Shown: positions 23,847 to 33,114, counted from the stretch's first letter. The stretch is DNA of 64,000 nucleotides from Streptococcus sp. HPH0090 (GCF_000411475.1 NZ_KE150464.1:434001-498000), one strand, 5' to 3'. Notes: generated from the sequence alone by a model not told the origin. A program made the numbers and translations.

Positions 23847-24246
23847 TCCTAACAAAAAACGCTTTACAAAAACTGTTGTTTCTTATACATTAATTACGAT
23901 TTTCTTCTTTGCTTTCTCTAGAATTTATGAATCATTTAGTTTTGGAGAGACATCAGTTCATATGCATTACTTGTTCGCTGTACCTCTGGTGGGTGGGATA
24001 ATACTAGCAATTTTGCTCAAAGTCCTTCCGTATTTTTCAAGATTAAGCCTTAATTTATGGAACTCAGCAGTAGCAATTGTTACAACAGGAACATTATTCC
24101 GTGGGATAGTCAATCTATCTGGTCGTTCAACCACACTTGATTTACCATATTGGTATGTCGGTATTAGTTTTGCGATTTTAGCTATTCTATCTATATTTAT
24201 AAGTCCGCTTCTAACTAATAAACGTACCAAAGTAATAGAAGGTTAA
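23821..24246 (+). CDS. Small polytopic membrane protein, unknown function
   Basis: About 141 residues with four predicted membrane helices (LITIFFFAFSRIY region, FAVPLVGGIILAILL, LNLWNSAVAIVTTGTLF and ISFAILAILSIFIS). I do not recognise a family. The start is uncertain: GTG at 23821 or TTG at 23827, both inside the end of the glycosidase gene, with GGGCGGTGA as the likely ribosome site. The overlap shows operon membership with the GT2-GtrA and glycosidase genes, so it probably acts in the same envelope modification. Confidence 0.7.
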   Translation: MILSTLVINPNKKRFTKTVVSYTLITIFFFAFSRIYESFSFGETSVHMHYLFAVPLVGGIILAILLKVLPYFSRLSLNLWNSAVAIVTTGTLFRGIVNLSGRSTTLDLPYWYVGISFAILAILSIFISPLLTNKRTKVIEG

Positions 24247-24257
24247 TTCTTAGAATA

Positions 24258-24295
24258 AAAAAAGTAGTCGTTCAGTAATTTTCGACTACTTTTTG
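24258..24295 (+). terminator. Terminator of the GT2-GtrA operon
   Basis: Stem AAAAGTAGTCG / CGACTACTTTT with a 12-base loop and T run. Confidence 0.85.
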
Positions 24296-24380
24296 TTGAT
24301 TTATATTTCTAAAATGTTTTAACAATATTACAACTTTCTTTCTTCTTAAAGATGTTCCTTTTATATTTAAAATTATATTG

Positions 24381-24386
24381 TATAAT
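24381..24386 (+). promoter_or_regulatory. -10 element upstream of lytB
   Basis: A perfect TATAAT 79 bases before the lytB ATG. The -35 region is poor. The resulting leader of ~70 bases shows no clear structure. Confidence 0.4.
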
Positions 24387-24464
24387 AAAATGGATAATTG
24401 CAATCTATACAAGTGATAAGCAAGAAATATAGAATATGAAATTTATAAAATTGAAAGGATAAAA

Positions 24465-26534
24465 ATGAAAAAGATATTACTGGCAAGTACAGTTGTTCTT
24501 TCCATGGCTGGAATTACAAAAACTACTGTATTCGCTGAGGAAAACCAGGCTACAAATAAAAATCAAACCTCAGAACAGGCTGTAGCTAATGGTATTGAAA
24601 AAGAAGATCAAAAGCAAATCAAAAGCCACGATAAGGATAGTAAACAAAGTTCAAAAGAAGAACAAAATAAAGAGTCTTCGCAAACCACGCCGAAGAAGGA
24701 AACGTCTGAGAAAAAGGAAAACACTTCAACAGAAGCAGTTATTGAGGAAGTCAACAAAGAAGGTTGGCAAAAAGAAAATGGCCAATGGCGTTATTATGAG
24801 AATAAAAAAGCTGTCACAAATTGGAAGAAAATAGCAGGTCGCTGGTACTATTTTAACCAGGATGGTGTCATGCTTAGTGATACTGTTTATGATGGCTACC
24901 TCTTAAATAAAAGTGGTGCTATGGTTGAGGATTCTTGGGTAAAAATAGATGATAAATGGTATTACGCTACAGACTCAGGGAAAATTATCCGAAATAAGTG
25001 GGAAAAAATCAACGGTTCTTGGTATCGCTTCGATGAATCGGGTGCCATGTTAAGTAATACCGTATACAATGACTACCTTCTTCAGACTAGTGGAGCAATG
25101 CATGAAAAGGGTTGGGTGAAGATGGATGAGAAGTGGTATTATGCTACTGATTCTGGAAAAATCATCCGCAATAAATGGGAAAAAATCAATGGTTCTTGGT
25201 ATCGTTTTGATGAATCTGGCACCATGTTAAGTAAAACTTTTTATAATGACTACCTTCTCAAAACTAGCGGCGCTATGGCTGAAAAGGATTGGGTGAAGAT
25301 GGATGAGAAGTGGTATTTTGCTACTGATTCCGGAAAAATCATCCGCAATAAATGGGAAAAAATCAATGGCACTTGGTATGTATTTGATAAAGACGGAATC
25401 ATGTTGAGTAGTCAATGGAAAGATAAATACTATCTAAAAGATAGTGGTGCCATGGCTCAAAGTGAATGGTATTTTGATAAGAAGTACAATAGTTGGTTTT
25501 ACTTAAAATCTGATGGTGCTTATGCTGAAAATCAGTGGCAAGGTTCTTACTATCTCAAATCGTATGGCTATATGGCCAAGAATGAATGGATCTTTGATAA
25601 GAGTTACAATGCCTGGTACTATCTAAAAGAAGACGGAGTTTATGCTACTGGAACTCTGAAAATCAATGGTAAAAATTACAGCTTCGAAAATAATGGGAAA
25701 TGGATTTCTAATCCATCTAGTTACTATAAAGTAAAACCGATAACTGCGTATGTCTATGATGCTTCTGGTGCTAGATTAAGTTATATTTCGCAAGGTACTA
25801 TTGTTGCTGTTTCTGACGCTGCGTCTCAAGGTGACAGACTACCGGTAAAAATCTCTGGACTCACAGGTTATATGAACAAGAGTGATTTAGTAGCTGTTAA
25901 CACTAGCGATGAATTTATCCCTCATTATACGAGTGATGGTCGTTATCTTTATCACGAATTATCACCTTATACAAGTATTAAAGTTGCCCCTCATAGTTCA
26001 TCGATGGCAATTGGTACAAAATACTATTCAGCAGATGGTATTAACTTTGATAACTTTAAAGTGGAGAATCCATTCCTCTATAGAGATCTAAGAAAACCTA
26101 CCAATTATACTGCAGAAGAATTGAATAAGGTTTATTCTCTTATGAATATTCAGGGTAGCCGCCTTGCAGGAAAAGGAGAGGTCTTTAAAGAAGCGGAAAA
26201 ACGCTATCAGGTAAATGCACTTTACCTTATGGCTCACAGTGCTTTAGAAAGTGCATGGGGACGCAGTCAGATTGCTAAGGACAAGAATAATTTCTTTGGG
26301 ATTGCAGCCTACGATACAACACCATATGATTCTGCAAAGAGTTTTGACAATGTTGATAAGGGAATCTTGGGTGCCGCCAAATGGATTCGAGAAAATTATA
26401 TTGATGAAGGCAGAACCTATCTTGGAAATAAATCATCAGGTATGAACGTTCTTTACGCTTCAGATCCATATTGGGGTGAAAAGATAGCAAGTATCATGAT
26501 GACTATCAATAGTAAACTTGGTGAAAAAGATTAA
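24465..26534 (+). CDS. lytB: LytB, choline-binding endo-beta-N-acetylglucosaminidase
   Basis: A 689-residue secreted wall hydrolase that separates daughter cells in mitis-group streptococci. Residues 1-25 are a signal peptide. About 26-90 is a Lys/Glu/Ser/Thr-rich linker. About 95-405 holds roughly a dozen choline-binding repeats (GxWYYFxxxGxM type) that dock on phosphocholine of teichoic acid. About 415-475 is an SH3-like module (YYKVKPITAYVYDASG...). The C-terminus is a GH73-type catalytic domain with the catalytic Glu595 in HSALESAWGRS and a strong match to my memory of pneumococcal LytB. AAAGGA precedes the ATG. Three ~59-residue repeats inside the binding region are near identical in DNA. 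Confidence 0.93.
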   Translation: MKKILLASTVVLSMAGITKTTVFAEENQATNKNQTSEQAVANGIEKEDQKQIKSHDKDSKQSSKEEQNKESSQTTPKKETSEKKENTSTEAVIEEVNKEGWQKENGQWRYYENKKAVTNWKKIAGRWYYFNQDGVMLSDTVYDGYLLNKSGAMVEDSWVKIDDKWYYATDSGKIIRNKWEKINGSWYRFDESGAMLSNTVYNDYLLQTSGAMHEKGWVKMDEKWYYATDSGKIIRNKWEKINGSWYRFDESGTMLSKTFYNDYLLKTSGAMAEKDWVKMDEKWYFATDSGKIIRNKWEKINGTWYVFDKDGIMLSSQWKDKYYLKDSGAMAQSEWYFDKKYNSWFYLKSDGAYAENQWQGSYYLKSYGYMAKNEWIFDKSYNAWYYLKEDGVYATGTLKINGKNYSFENNGKWISNPSSYYKVKPITAYVYDASGARLSYISQGTIVAVSDAASQGDRLPVKISGLTGYMNKSDLVAVNTSDEFIPHYTSDGRYLYHELSPYTSIKVAPHSSSMAIGTKYYSADGINFDNFKVENPFLYRDLRKPTNYTAEELNKVYSLMNIQGSRLAGKGEVFKEAEKRYQVNALYLMAHSALESAWGRSQIAKDKNNFFGIAAYDTTPYDSAKSFDNVDKGILGAAKWIRENYIDEGRTYLGNKSSGMNVLYASDPYWGEKIASIMMTINSKLGEKD
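24933..25400 (+). repeat. 177-bp tandem repeats inside lytB
   Basis: Units of 59 codons start at 24933, 25110 and 25287, the last partial. They encode WVK(I/M)D(D/E)KWYYATDSGKIIRN followed by the KWEKINGSWYRFDESG module. The second and third copies are almost the same at DNA level, which favours unequal recombination and change in copy number. Confidence 0.88.
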
Positions 26535-26544
26535 GATTCTTTAA

Positions 26545-26580
26545 TATCGATAACTATAAAAGGTTATCGATTTTTATTTT
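26545..26580 (+). terminator. Terminator after lytB
   Basis: Stem ATCGATAAC / GGTTATCGAT with a T-rich tail. Confidence 0.75.
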
Positions 26581-26603
26581 TACATATCATGCCATATGGA
26601 TAG

Positions 26604-26641
26604 AAAAAAGGATTTACTGTTTAAAAGTAAATCCTTTTTAA
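26604..26641 (-). terminator. Terminator of the LPXTG adhesin gene
   Basis: Perfect stem AAAAAGGATTTACT / AGTAAATCCTTTTT, T-rich on both strands, directly after the stop codon of the minus-strand adhesin gene. It may also back up lytB termination. Confidence 0.82.
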
Positions 26642-26655
26642 AACCTTATTTTACA

Positions 26656-28293
26656 TTAGTCATTTTTTGACTTATGCAAGAATGCTACTAGGATGATTGA
26701 AGAAATTAACGTTACAAAACCAATGATTGTAACCAATGTTCCTTTACCTTCACCAGTATTTGGAAGACCTTGTTTGTCTTCTGTTGTTGTTACTGTAGAT
26801 TTAGGTTCTTCTCCAGTAGTTGTAGTAGTAGTTGAAGTCGTAGGAGCTTCAGTTGTAGTAGTTGAAGTCGTAGGAGCTTCAGTTGTAGTAGTTGAAGTCG
26901 TAGGAGCTTCAGTTGTAGTAGTTGAAGTCGTAGGAGCTTCAGTTGTCGTAGTAGTTGTAGTCGTTGTAGTTGTAGTAGTTGTTGTAGTTGTTGTAGTTGT
27001 TTCCTCTTTTGGATTTACAATTGTTTTCGTCACTGAATGATCTGCACCAAAATCTTCAACATTAACCTCTGTAACTGCGTCTTTAATAACGTGACCAGAA
27101 GGAGCTTCAATTTCAGTTAAGATATACTTATCTTTTAACAATTTGTTAACTGCAATGTTACCATTTTCATCTGACTCAAACTCACCAATAACTTGATTGT
27201 TTGCTTGGCGAACAACTCTAAACTTAGCACCTTTAAGAGGTTGATTTGCATCGTCTACTTTATGAATATTGATTGAGTATACATAACCAACACCAGAACC
27301 ACCAGCGACTTGAACTGCAGCAACGTTAGTTACATCTTTGCTCTCAATCTCTTTACCTTTAAGAGTTGCCTCATTTTTCAAAAGTTCACCATCTACAGGT
27401 TCATAATTCAAATGTACGTTATAATCGATACGATATTGATCTTGATCAGTAATATCACCTAAATCAATAACAAATGATTGTCCATCTTCACTGATTGTTA
27501 TCTTGTGTTGATCAGTTACGTCGACGCGATTAGAGAATACCCACTCACCAGTTTCGTAAGAAAACTTACCTTTGATAACTTTGATACTATCTTTTACATA
27601 GGATGCATTCGTAAATCTCAAGTGATCTTCAATTGTTACACCCTTGATATTTTGTTTGTTACGATTGACAGAAATTGTGTATTGAACTTCTTTATGATTT
27701 CCGCTATTAACCCAGCTAGTCTTTGTTAAAAGTCTTGGGTTACCGTCCCCGATACCTTTAAATGTTACTTTACCAGCTACTTTTGTTACTGAGTTCACTG
27801 TTACTTCAATTGGAATTTCTCCTTGTTGAGGGTGTTTTTTGAAGTCAATACGTGCATAGAAGAAGAAAGACCCGTTTGTATCAGAGTGCGTTTCAACATA
27901 ATTTGTATACGTTAATGTTAATTTTTTGTTCGTAGCATCAACCGTAGCATGAGCAATGACTTCGTTAGTATTGATATCACGAATTTCAAAACTATCCGAA
28001 GTAATCATTAATGCATCTGGTACAGTAACTACTGTTTGATCGCCAGCTTTAACATTTTTTCCTGCTAAATCATATGTAGCATTAATACGGAAAGTAGCCC
28101 ATTGTGCTAGATCCCAATCTAGATTGCCACCTTCATTATTTGTTACGTTCACAACCGTGATTGTATCTGCGAATTTACCAGTTACTGAAACTTCAGGAGT
28201 TTCAGCAAAAGTTTTATTCAAACTAAAAACAAAAATAGTTGTCAGGACGCAAATCAAAAACGAGAAAATACTAAACTTTTTCTTATTGCTCAT
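26656..28293 (-). CDS. LPXTG adhesin: collagen-adhesin-like domains, Cna-B repeat, poly-Thr stalk
   Basis: A 545-residue wall-anchored protein. The signal peptide ends near NKTFAET. Residues ~32-310 resemble the paired Ig-like ligand-binding domains of collagen/fibrinogen adhesins (AQWATFRINATYDLAGKNV, then LRFTNASYVKDSIKV). About 330-415 is a Cna-B/SpaA domain (INIHKVDDANQPLKGAKFRV... ILTEIEAPSGH) whose Lys and Glu suit an isopeptide bond. Next come 20 threonines in a row and four TTTTEAPTTS-type repeats as a stalk. LPNTG lies at 510, then a hydrophobic helix and HKSKND. I start at 28293 (MSNKKKFSIF) because AGAAGG lies eight bases upstream; an ATG at 28323 lacks one. Ligand unknown. Confidence 0.87.
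   Translation of the reverse strand: MSNKKKFSIFSFLICVLTTIFVFSLNKTFAETPEVSVTGKFADTITVVNVTNNEGGNLDWDLAQWATFRINATYDLAGKNVKAGDQTVVTVPDALMITSDSFEIRDINTNEVIAHATVDATNKKLTLTYTNYVETHSDTNGSFFFYARIDFKKHPQQGEIPIEVTVNSVTKVAGKVTFKGIGDGNPRLLTKTSWVNSGNHKEVQYTISVNRNKQNIKGVTIEDHLRFTNASYVKDSIKVIKGKFSYETGEWVFSNRVDVTDQHKITISEDGQSFVIDLGDITDQDQYRIDYNVHLNYEPVDGELLKNEATLKGKEIESKDVTNVAAVQVAGGSGVGYVYSINIHKVDDANQPLKGAKFRVVRQANNQVIGEFESDENGNIAVNKLLKDKYILTEIEAPSGHVIKDAVTEVNVEDFGADHSVTKTIVNPKEETTTTTTTTTTTTTTTTTTTTEAPTTSTTTTEAPTTSTTTTEAPTTSTTTTEAPTTSTTTTTTGEEPKSTVTTTEDKQGLPNTGEGKGTLVTIIGFVTLISSIILVAFLHKSKND
26831..26950 (-). repeat. Four 30-bp repeats in the adhesin stalk
   Basis: A 30-bp unit repeats at 26831, 26861, 26891 and 26921, identical apart from one base in the last. 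Each encodes ten residues of the TTTTEAPTTS type. The adjoining 60 bases (26941-27000) encode 20 threonines with mixed ACA/ACT/ACG codons. No unique spacers lie between units, so this is a protein tandem repeat. Confidence 0.92.
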
Positions 28294-28805
28294 TGTGTTA
28301 TACCTTCTAATTGAATTATTCAAAAATTAAAATAAACGAATTGATGATATAGGTTAATTTTGCAGACAAATCTTAATAAAGCCTCCCCCTAGTCTAATAC
28401 TAAAACTCCCCTATACTGTGAATTATATCACATTGAAAAAGGGACGGCAATGTTAAAGGTATCAAATTAATATTAAAATGTGAATTTTTCGAAATATTAG
28501 AAGTTTTATGTTTTTAATAACATAAAAAGATAGAATAACCGCTTACATCTTTTATTTTACAGGAAAAATAAAATAGGAAATTTACCTAAAATCCTAGTCA
28601 AATATTTCAAGGAGATTACAAGATTTAATATATTTTTTTGTAGGATGATTTTATAAATTTTTTTCAATTTTCACAGATTATTTCTCGATTTTTAAATTAT
28701 TAGTCTATTTATAACATCAGTCATTGCATAAGTGTATTTGGTTATTCTTGTTCTTTATGCTATACTTTGAAATGTGTAAATTATCGAAAGAAGGATATAA
28801 AACGG
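28294..28805. other. AT-rich intergenic region with two divergent promoters
   Basis: A 512-base gap. On the minus strand a promoter for the adhesin gene reads TTGCCG (28445-28450), 17 bases, TATAAT (28422-28427) with TGA extension. It gives a leader of about 120 bases with two G-rich patches, GGGGAG and GGGGGAGG, between 28380 and 28415. On the plus strand TGC-TATACT (28758-28766) serves the HAD gene at 28806. The middle (28455-28750) is very AT-rich, with small inverted repeats but no gene I can support. Confidence 0.6.
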
Positions 28806-29498
28806 ATGAGCTACAATTTTTTACTTTTCGACCTCGACCATACTTTACTTGATTTTGATGCTGCCGAAGATGTAGCATTGACACAACTTCTGAAAGAAGA
28901 AGGAGTTGCTGATATTCAGGCATATAAGGATTATTATATACCTATGAATAAAACCCTCTGGAAGGACTTAGAGCAGAAAAAAATTACAAAACAAGAATTA
29001 GTCAATACTCGTTTCTCTAGATTGTTTGAACATTTCGGAATTGAGCAAGATGGTACCTATTTAGCAAATCGCTACCAGTTTTATTTAGCACAACAGGGCC
29101 AAATTTTTTCTGGCGCTATGGAACTTTTAGATAATCTGATTGATCGTGGCTATGAACTTTACGCTGCCACAAATGGGATAACTACCATTCAGACAGGGCG
29201 CTTAACTCAATCAGGACTAGCTCCTTATTTCAATCAAGTATTTATATCAGAACAGTTGCAAACACAAAAACCTGACGCTCTTTTCTACGAAAAAATTGGA
29301 CAGCAAATAACAGGTTTTTGCAAAGAAAATACCGTGATGATTGGTGATTCTTTGACAGCGGATATCCAGGGTGGCAATAACGCTGGTATTGATACTATCT
29401 GGTACAATCCGCATAATCTGGAAAATAAAACGCAAGCTAAACCAATCTATGAAGTTCATTCTTATCAAGAGTTACTGGATTGTTTAGATTCGATTTAA
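28806..29498 (+). CDS. HAD phosphatase, YjjG-type nucleotidase
   Basis: A 230-residue HAD-IA hydrolase. Motif I is FLLFDLDHTLLDFD (Asp9 nucleophile), the helical cap lies at ~20-90, motif II is AATNGITT, and motif IV is VMIGDSLTADIQGG. The DHTL variant and length match the YjjG/YfnB branch, which removes phosphate from pyrimidine nucleotides including damaged ones. That would suit its place beside ung and mutX, though the link is inferred. Start at 28806 (MSYNFLLF) follows AGAAGG; upstream in-frame codons lie in the promoter. Confidence 0.87.
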   Translation: MSYNFLLFDLDHTLLDFDAAEDVALTQLLKEEGVADIQAYKDYYIPMNKTLWKDLEQKKITKQELVNTRFSRLFEHFGIEQDGTYLANRYQFYLAQQGQIFSGAMELLDNLIDRGYELYAATNGITTIQTGRLTQSGLAPYFNQVFISEQLQTQKPDALFYEKIGQQITGFCKENTVMIGDSLTADIQGGNNAGIDTIWYNPHNLENKTQAKPIYEVHSYQELLDCLDSI

Positions 29499-29521
29499 TA
29501 CTTTGTCTAAAAGGTTATTTT

Positions 29522-29812
29522 ATGGAAAATAAAGTGATTAAAGAGATTGATAACTTGCTAAGTCTCATTGAACAGTATCAGTTAAAAGGTGTACACCCTC
29601 AAGTGAATACCTTAAAGGAATTGCAGTACTCCTTAAATCATCATATAAAATTAAGTACTCGAGAAAAGATAAACATCCACAATGCGCTTTTTATACCTAG
29701 GGGGGGATTATCCGAACTTTATTATATGGATGTAAATGTGGTTCAAATGAGGTTTGTTAATGAACAACTTTCGCATGCGTTTGACACAATAGGAAAGTTT
29801 TTAATTGATTGA
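29522..29812 (+). CDS. Small conserved-type cytoplasmic protein, unknown function
   Basis: A 96-residue soluble protein beginning MENKVIKEIDNLLSLIEQY. It is largely helical, with charged residues and no cysteine cluster, signal or membrane segment, and ends FDTIGKFLID. I do not recognise the family. AAAAGG lies seven bases upstream of the ATG, and it starts 23 bases after the HAD gene, so the two are probably co-transcribed. A hairpin at 29872-29899 ends the unit. Confidence 0.7.
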   Translation: MENKVIKEIDNLLSLIEQYQLKGVHPQVNTLKELQYSLNHHIKLSTREKINIHNALFIPRGGLSELYYMDVNVVQMRFVNEQLSHAFDTIGKFLID

Positions 29813-29871
29813 TCGATTCCTTTCTTTCAAAAAACAATGGTTTGCGACGAGAAATGGCATTAATAACTGTA

Positions 29872-29899
29872 AAAAGTGGTTTAGATAGCCACTTTTTGC
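29872..29899 (+). terminator. Terminator abutting the next promoter
   Basis: Stem AAAAAGTGG / CCACTTTTT with a nine-base loop. Its T run runs directly into the TGC-TATAAT promoter (29897-29905) of the DUF4336 gene. Confidence 0.75.
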
Positions 29900-29905
29900 T
29901 ATAAT
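29897..29905 (+). promoter_or_regulatory. Extended -10 promoter of the DUF4336-ung-mutX-pyrC run
   Basis: TGC-TATAAT, 31 bases before the ATG at 29937. The preceding terminator hairpin occupies its -35 region. Confidence 0.6.
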
Positions 29906-29936
29906 AGAGGCAGTAAAAACGAAGGAATAGATAACG

Positions 29937-30692
29937 ATGTTAAGGGCAGAACTTTCTCTTTATGAACCATTGTATACACTAAAGGAAGTTGATCAAAATA
30001 TCTGGATAGTAGATGGTGATTTAATTCAAATGGACATGAAAATCTTCAAACTTCCATTTCAGACACGTATGACGGTGATTAAGTTAAATGATTGCAAACT
30101 TTGGATTCATTCTCCTATTGCGCCAAATGAGCAACTCTTTACCGAACTGGATGCTTTGGGCAAAGTTGCTTACCTGATTTCACCAAATAAAATCCACTAC
30201 GCCTATATTGCAGATTGGAAGGAAAGATATCCTCATGCGCAAGCGTGGTCTAGTCCAGGAGTTGAAGAGAGAGCAAAAAGTCAGAAAGTCAAGGTTGTAT
30301 TTGATGCTGCCTTAACAGATAATGCTCCTGACTTATGGTCTGATGAGATTGATCAACTCATTTTTAAGGGAAGTTCAGTCATCGAAGAGGTGGTGTTTTT
30401 TCATAAATCAACTAAAACACTGATTGTAACAGACCTCATAGAGAATTTTGAACCGGAAAAGATAGCTAGTCCAATCCGCAGAAGATTCTATCGTTTAGCT
30501 CGTGTAACATCCCCTGATGGACAAACTCCTATCGATTATCGGATGACTTTTTTAGGAAGACAAAGGGAAGCAAAAATGTCTTTTTCCCGTATGTTAAACT
30601 GGAAACCGGATAAGATCATACTTGCACATGGTTTATGCCTTTTTAAAAATGGTACGGATGAATTAAGACGTGCTTTTCGATGGATACGGTAA
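29937..30692 (+). CDS. DUF4336 domain-containing protein
   Basis: A 251-residue protein matching the DUF4336 type, a relative of the metallo-beta-lactamase fold that has lost the classic HxHxDH motif. Visible blocks are [59 protein letters not shown] and [11 protein letters not shown]. Function unknown. GAAGGA is about ten bases before the ATG. It leads a run with ung, mutX and pyrC spaced 10-14 bases apart. Confidence 0.72.
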   Translation: MLRAELSLYEPLYTLKEVDQNIWIVDGDLIQMDMKIFKLPFQTRMTVIKLNDCKLWIHSPIAPNEQLFTELDALGKVAYLISPNKIHYAYIADWKERYPHAQAWSSPGVEERAKSQKVKVVFDAALTDNAPDLWSDEIDQLIFKGSSVIEEVVFFHKSTKTLIVTDLIENFEPEKIASPIRRRFYRLARVTSPDGQTPIDYRMTFLGRQREAKMSFSRMLNWKPDKIILAHGLCLFKNGTDELRRAFRWIR

Positions 30693-30705
30693 AGGAGAGA
30701 AAGCT

Positions 30706-31359
30706 ATGGAACACTCATCCTGGCACAGGTTTATAAAAGAGCAATTACCTGAGGGATATTTTGGGAAAATTAATCACTTTATGGAACAGGTCTATGCTCA
30801 TGGGACTGTTTATCCGCCCAAGGAAAAGGTTTTTCAGGCTCTTTTGACGACTCCTCTGGAAGAGGTTAAGGTAGTGATTCTGGGGCAGGATCCCTATCAT
30901 GGACCTGGTCAAGCTCAGGGATTGAGTTTTTCAGTTCCTGATTCGATCCCAGCACCTCCTTCCTTGCAAAATATTCTAAAAGAACTGTCAGACGATATCG
31001 GAGTTAAGAAATCGCATGATTTGACAGCGTGGGCTGAGCAGGGAGTCTTACTCCTTAATGCATGTTTAACAGTGCCAGCAGGCCAAGCAAATGGGCATGC
31101 TGGTCAGATTTGGGAACCATTTACAGATGCTGTTATTAAGGTCGTCAATAACCTAGATAGACCCGTAGTTTTTGTACTTTGGGGAGCCTACGCCCGTAAG
31201 AAGAAGTCCTTGGTTACCAATCCTCAGCATTTGATTATCGAGTCAGCCCATCCAAGTCCTCTTTCTGTTTACAGAGGATTTTGGGGTTCCAAGCCTTTTT
31301 CTAAGGCCAATGCATTCTTAAAAGAAACAGGACAAGAGCCAATCGATTGGCTTAGATAA
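30706..31359 (+). CDS. ung: Uracil-DNA glycosylase (family 1)
   Basis: Removes uracil from DNA to start base-excision repair. The 217-residue length is normal. The catalytic water-activating motif is [18 protein letters not shown] and the DNA-intercalating motif is [11 protein letters not shown]. The ATG at 30706 follows AAAGGAGAG; an in-frame ATG at 30670 lies inside the upstream gene and adds unrelated residues. Between DUF4336 and mutX. Confidence 0.97.
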   Translation: MEHSSWHRFIKEQLPEGYFGKINHFMEQVYAHGTVYPPKEKVFQALLTTPLEEVKVVILGQDPYHGPGQAQGLSFSVPDSIPAPPSLQNILKELSDDIGVKKSHDLTAWAEQGVLLLNACLTVPAGQANGHAGQIWEPFTDAVIKVVNNLDRPVVFVLWGAYARKKKSLVTNPQHLIIESAHPSPLSVYRGFWGSKPFSKANAFLKETGQEPIDWLR

Positions 31360-31368
31360 GGAGAGAAT

Positions 31369-31833
31369 ATGCCTCAGTTAGCGACAATTTGCTACATTGA
31401 TAACGGAAAAGAATTACTCATGCTCCATCGCAATAAAAAACCGAATGATGTTCATGAAGGAAAATGGATCGGTGTAGGTGGAAAGTTAGAACGCGGTGAA
31501 ACTCCACAAGAATGTGCCACCCGTGAAATTTTAGAAGAAACAGGGTTGAAGGCTAAGCCGGTTTTAAAGGGAGTTATCACTTTTCCCGAATTCACTCCAG
31601 ATTTAGACTGGTACACCTATGTATTTAAGGTGACTGAGTTTGAGGGTGAGTTAATTGACTGTAATGAGGGGACGCTAGAATGGGTTCCTTATGATGAAGT
31701 TCTGAGCAAGCCGACCTGGGAAGGAGATCATACCTTTGTCGAGTGGCTCTTAGAGGATAAACCCTTCTTTTCAGCCAAGTTTGTCTATGATGGTGATAAA
31801 TTATTGGATACACAAGTGGATTTCTACGAGTAA
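31369..31833 (+). CDS. mutX: 8-oxo-dGTP diphosphatase (NUDIX)
   Basis: A 154-residue NUDIX enzyme with the box GGKLERGETPQECATREILEE pattern (residues ~38-60). The start MPQLATICYIDNGKELLMLHRNKKPND and position after ung match streptococcal MutX, which removes oxidised guanine nucleotides. GGAGA lies before the ATG, nine bases after ung. Together with ung and the YjjG-type HAD, it forms a small nucleotide-sanitation group. Confidence 0.92.
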   Translation: MPQLATICYIDNGKELLMLHRNKKPNDVHEGKWIGVGGKLERGETPQECATREILEETGLKAKPVLKGVITFPEFTPDLDWYTYVFKVTEFEGELIDCNEGTLEWVPYDEVLSKPTWEGDHTFVEWLLEDKPFFSAKFVYDGDKLLDTQVDFYE

Positions 31834-31845
31834 AGGAGTATAGAT

Positions 31846-33114
31846 ATGTTACTAATCAAAAATGGCCGTGTAATGGATCCAAAGTCTGGTTTGGATCAAG
31901 TTTGTGATGTTTTGGTTGATGAAGGGAAAATCATACAAATTGCTCCTGAAATCCAGGTTGAAGGAGCTCAAGTGATTGATGCAACTGGTCTTGTAGTTGC
32001 GCCTGGATTGGTAGATATCCATGTTCATTTTCGTGAACCAGGTCAAACACATAAAGAAGACATTCATACAGGTGCTTTAGCAGCTGCAGCAGGTGGTTTT
32101 ACAACTGTCGTTATGATGGCTAATACCAATCCAACTATCTCAGATGTTAAGACTTTAGAGGAAGTTCTTCAATCTGCAGCTAAGGAAAAGATTAACGTTA
32201 AGTCTGTGGCTACAATTACCAAAAACTTTAATGGTCAAGACTTAACTGATTTTAAAGCCCTTTTAGAAGCAGGGGCAGTTGGTTTTTCTGATGACGGGAT
32301 TCCTCTTGAAAGTAGTAAAGTTGTCAAGGAAGCCATGGAAGAAGCGAAAAAACTAAATACTTTTATTAGTCTTCATGAAGAAGATCCTGGCTTGAATGGT
32401 ACGCTTGGTTTTAACGAGAATATCGCTAAAGAGCATTTTCATATTTGCGGTGCAACAGGAGTTGCAGAGTACGCTATGATTGCTCGTGATGTCATGATTG
32501 CCTATGCAACCAAGGCTCATGTTCATATTCAGCATTTGTCTAAGGAAGAAAGTGTCAAGGTTGTGGAGTTTGCTCAAGGCTTAGGAGCCAACGTAACCGC
32601 AGAAGTAGCTCCACAGCATTTTTCGAAGACTGAAGCTCTTCTTTTAACTAAGGGAAGTAACGCTAAGATGAATCCACCTCTACGTCTGGAATCTGACCGA
32701 CGTGCTGTTATTGAAGGTTTAAAATCTGGAGTCATTTCTGTCATTGCTACTGACCACGCGCCTCACCATGCTGATGAGAAAAATGTTGAGGATATTACCA
32801 AAGCGCCATCAGGTATGACAGGTTTGGAAACTTCTTTATCACTCGGTTTAACCTATTTGGTGGAACCTGGCGAGTTAAGTTTAATGCAATTGCTAGAAAA
32901 AATGTCCTACAACCCAGCAAAACTTTATAACTTTGAAGCAGGTTATTTATCAGAAAACGGTCCAGCTGATATTACAATTTTTGATGATAAAGCGGACCGA
33001 ATCGTGGATAGTCATTTTGCTTCTAAAGCAGCGAATTCACCATTTATCGGTGAATCTTTGAAAGGGCAGGTCAAATACACCATCTGTAATGGACAGATTG
33101 TCTATAAGAATTAG
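31846..33114 (+). CDS. pyrC: Dihydroorotase
   Basis: Third enzyme of pyrimidine synthesis, closing carbamoyl-aspartate to dihydroorotate. The 422-residue length fits the class I (Gram-positive) type. Zinc-binding motif [17 protein letters not shown] and later [13 protein letters not shown] are complete, as is the carboxylation region. AAAGGAG precedes the ATG. It is away from other pyr genes and no PyrR-type attenuator is visible upstream. Confidence 0.96.
   Translation: MLLIKNGRVMDPKSGLDQVCDVLVDEGKIIQIAPEIQVEGAQVIDATGLVVAPGLVDIHVHFREPGQTHKEDIHTGALAAAAGGFTTVVMMANTNPTISDVKTLEEVLQSAAKEKINVKSVATITKNFNGQDLTDFKALLEAGAVGFSDDGIPLESSKVVKEAMEEAKKLNTFISLHEEDPGLNGTLGFNENIAKEHFHICGATGVAEYAMIARDVMIAYATKAHVHIQHLSKEESVKVVEFAQGLGANVTAEVAPQHFSKTEALLLTKGSNAKMNPPLRLESDRRAVIEGLKSGVISVIATDHAPHHADEKNVEDITKAPSGMTGLETSLSLGLTYLVEPGELSLMQLLEKMSYNPAKLYNFEAGYLSENGPADITIFDDKADRIVDSHFASKAANSPFIGESLKGQVKYTICNGQIVYKN

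Noticed and set aside
26831..26950. 30-bp direct repeats that could look like a CRISPR array
   Set aside because: Units are back to back without unique spacers and lie in frame inside a surface protein; no cas genes.
26693..27040. Plus-strand frame of mostly valine
   Set aside because: It is the complement of the threonine-rich stalk of the minus-strand adhesin, not a separate gene.
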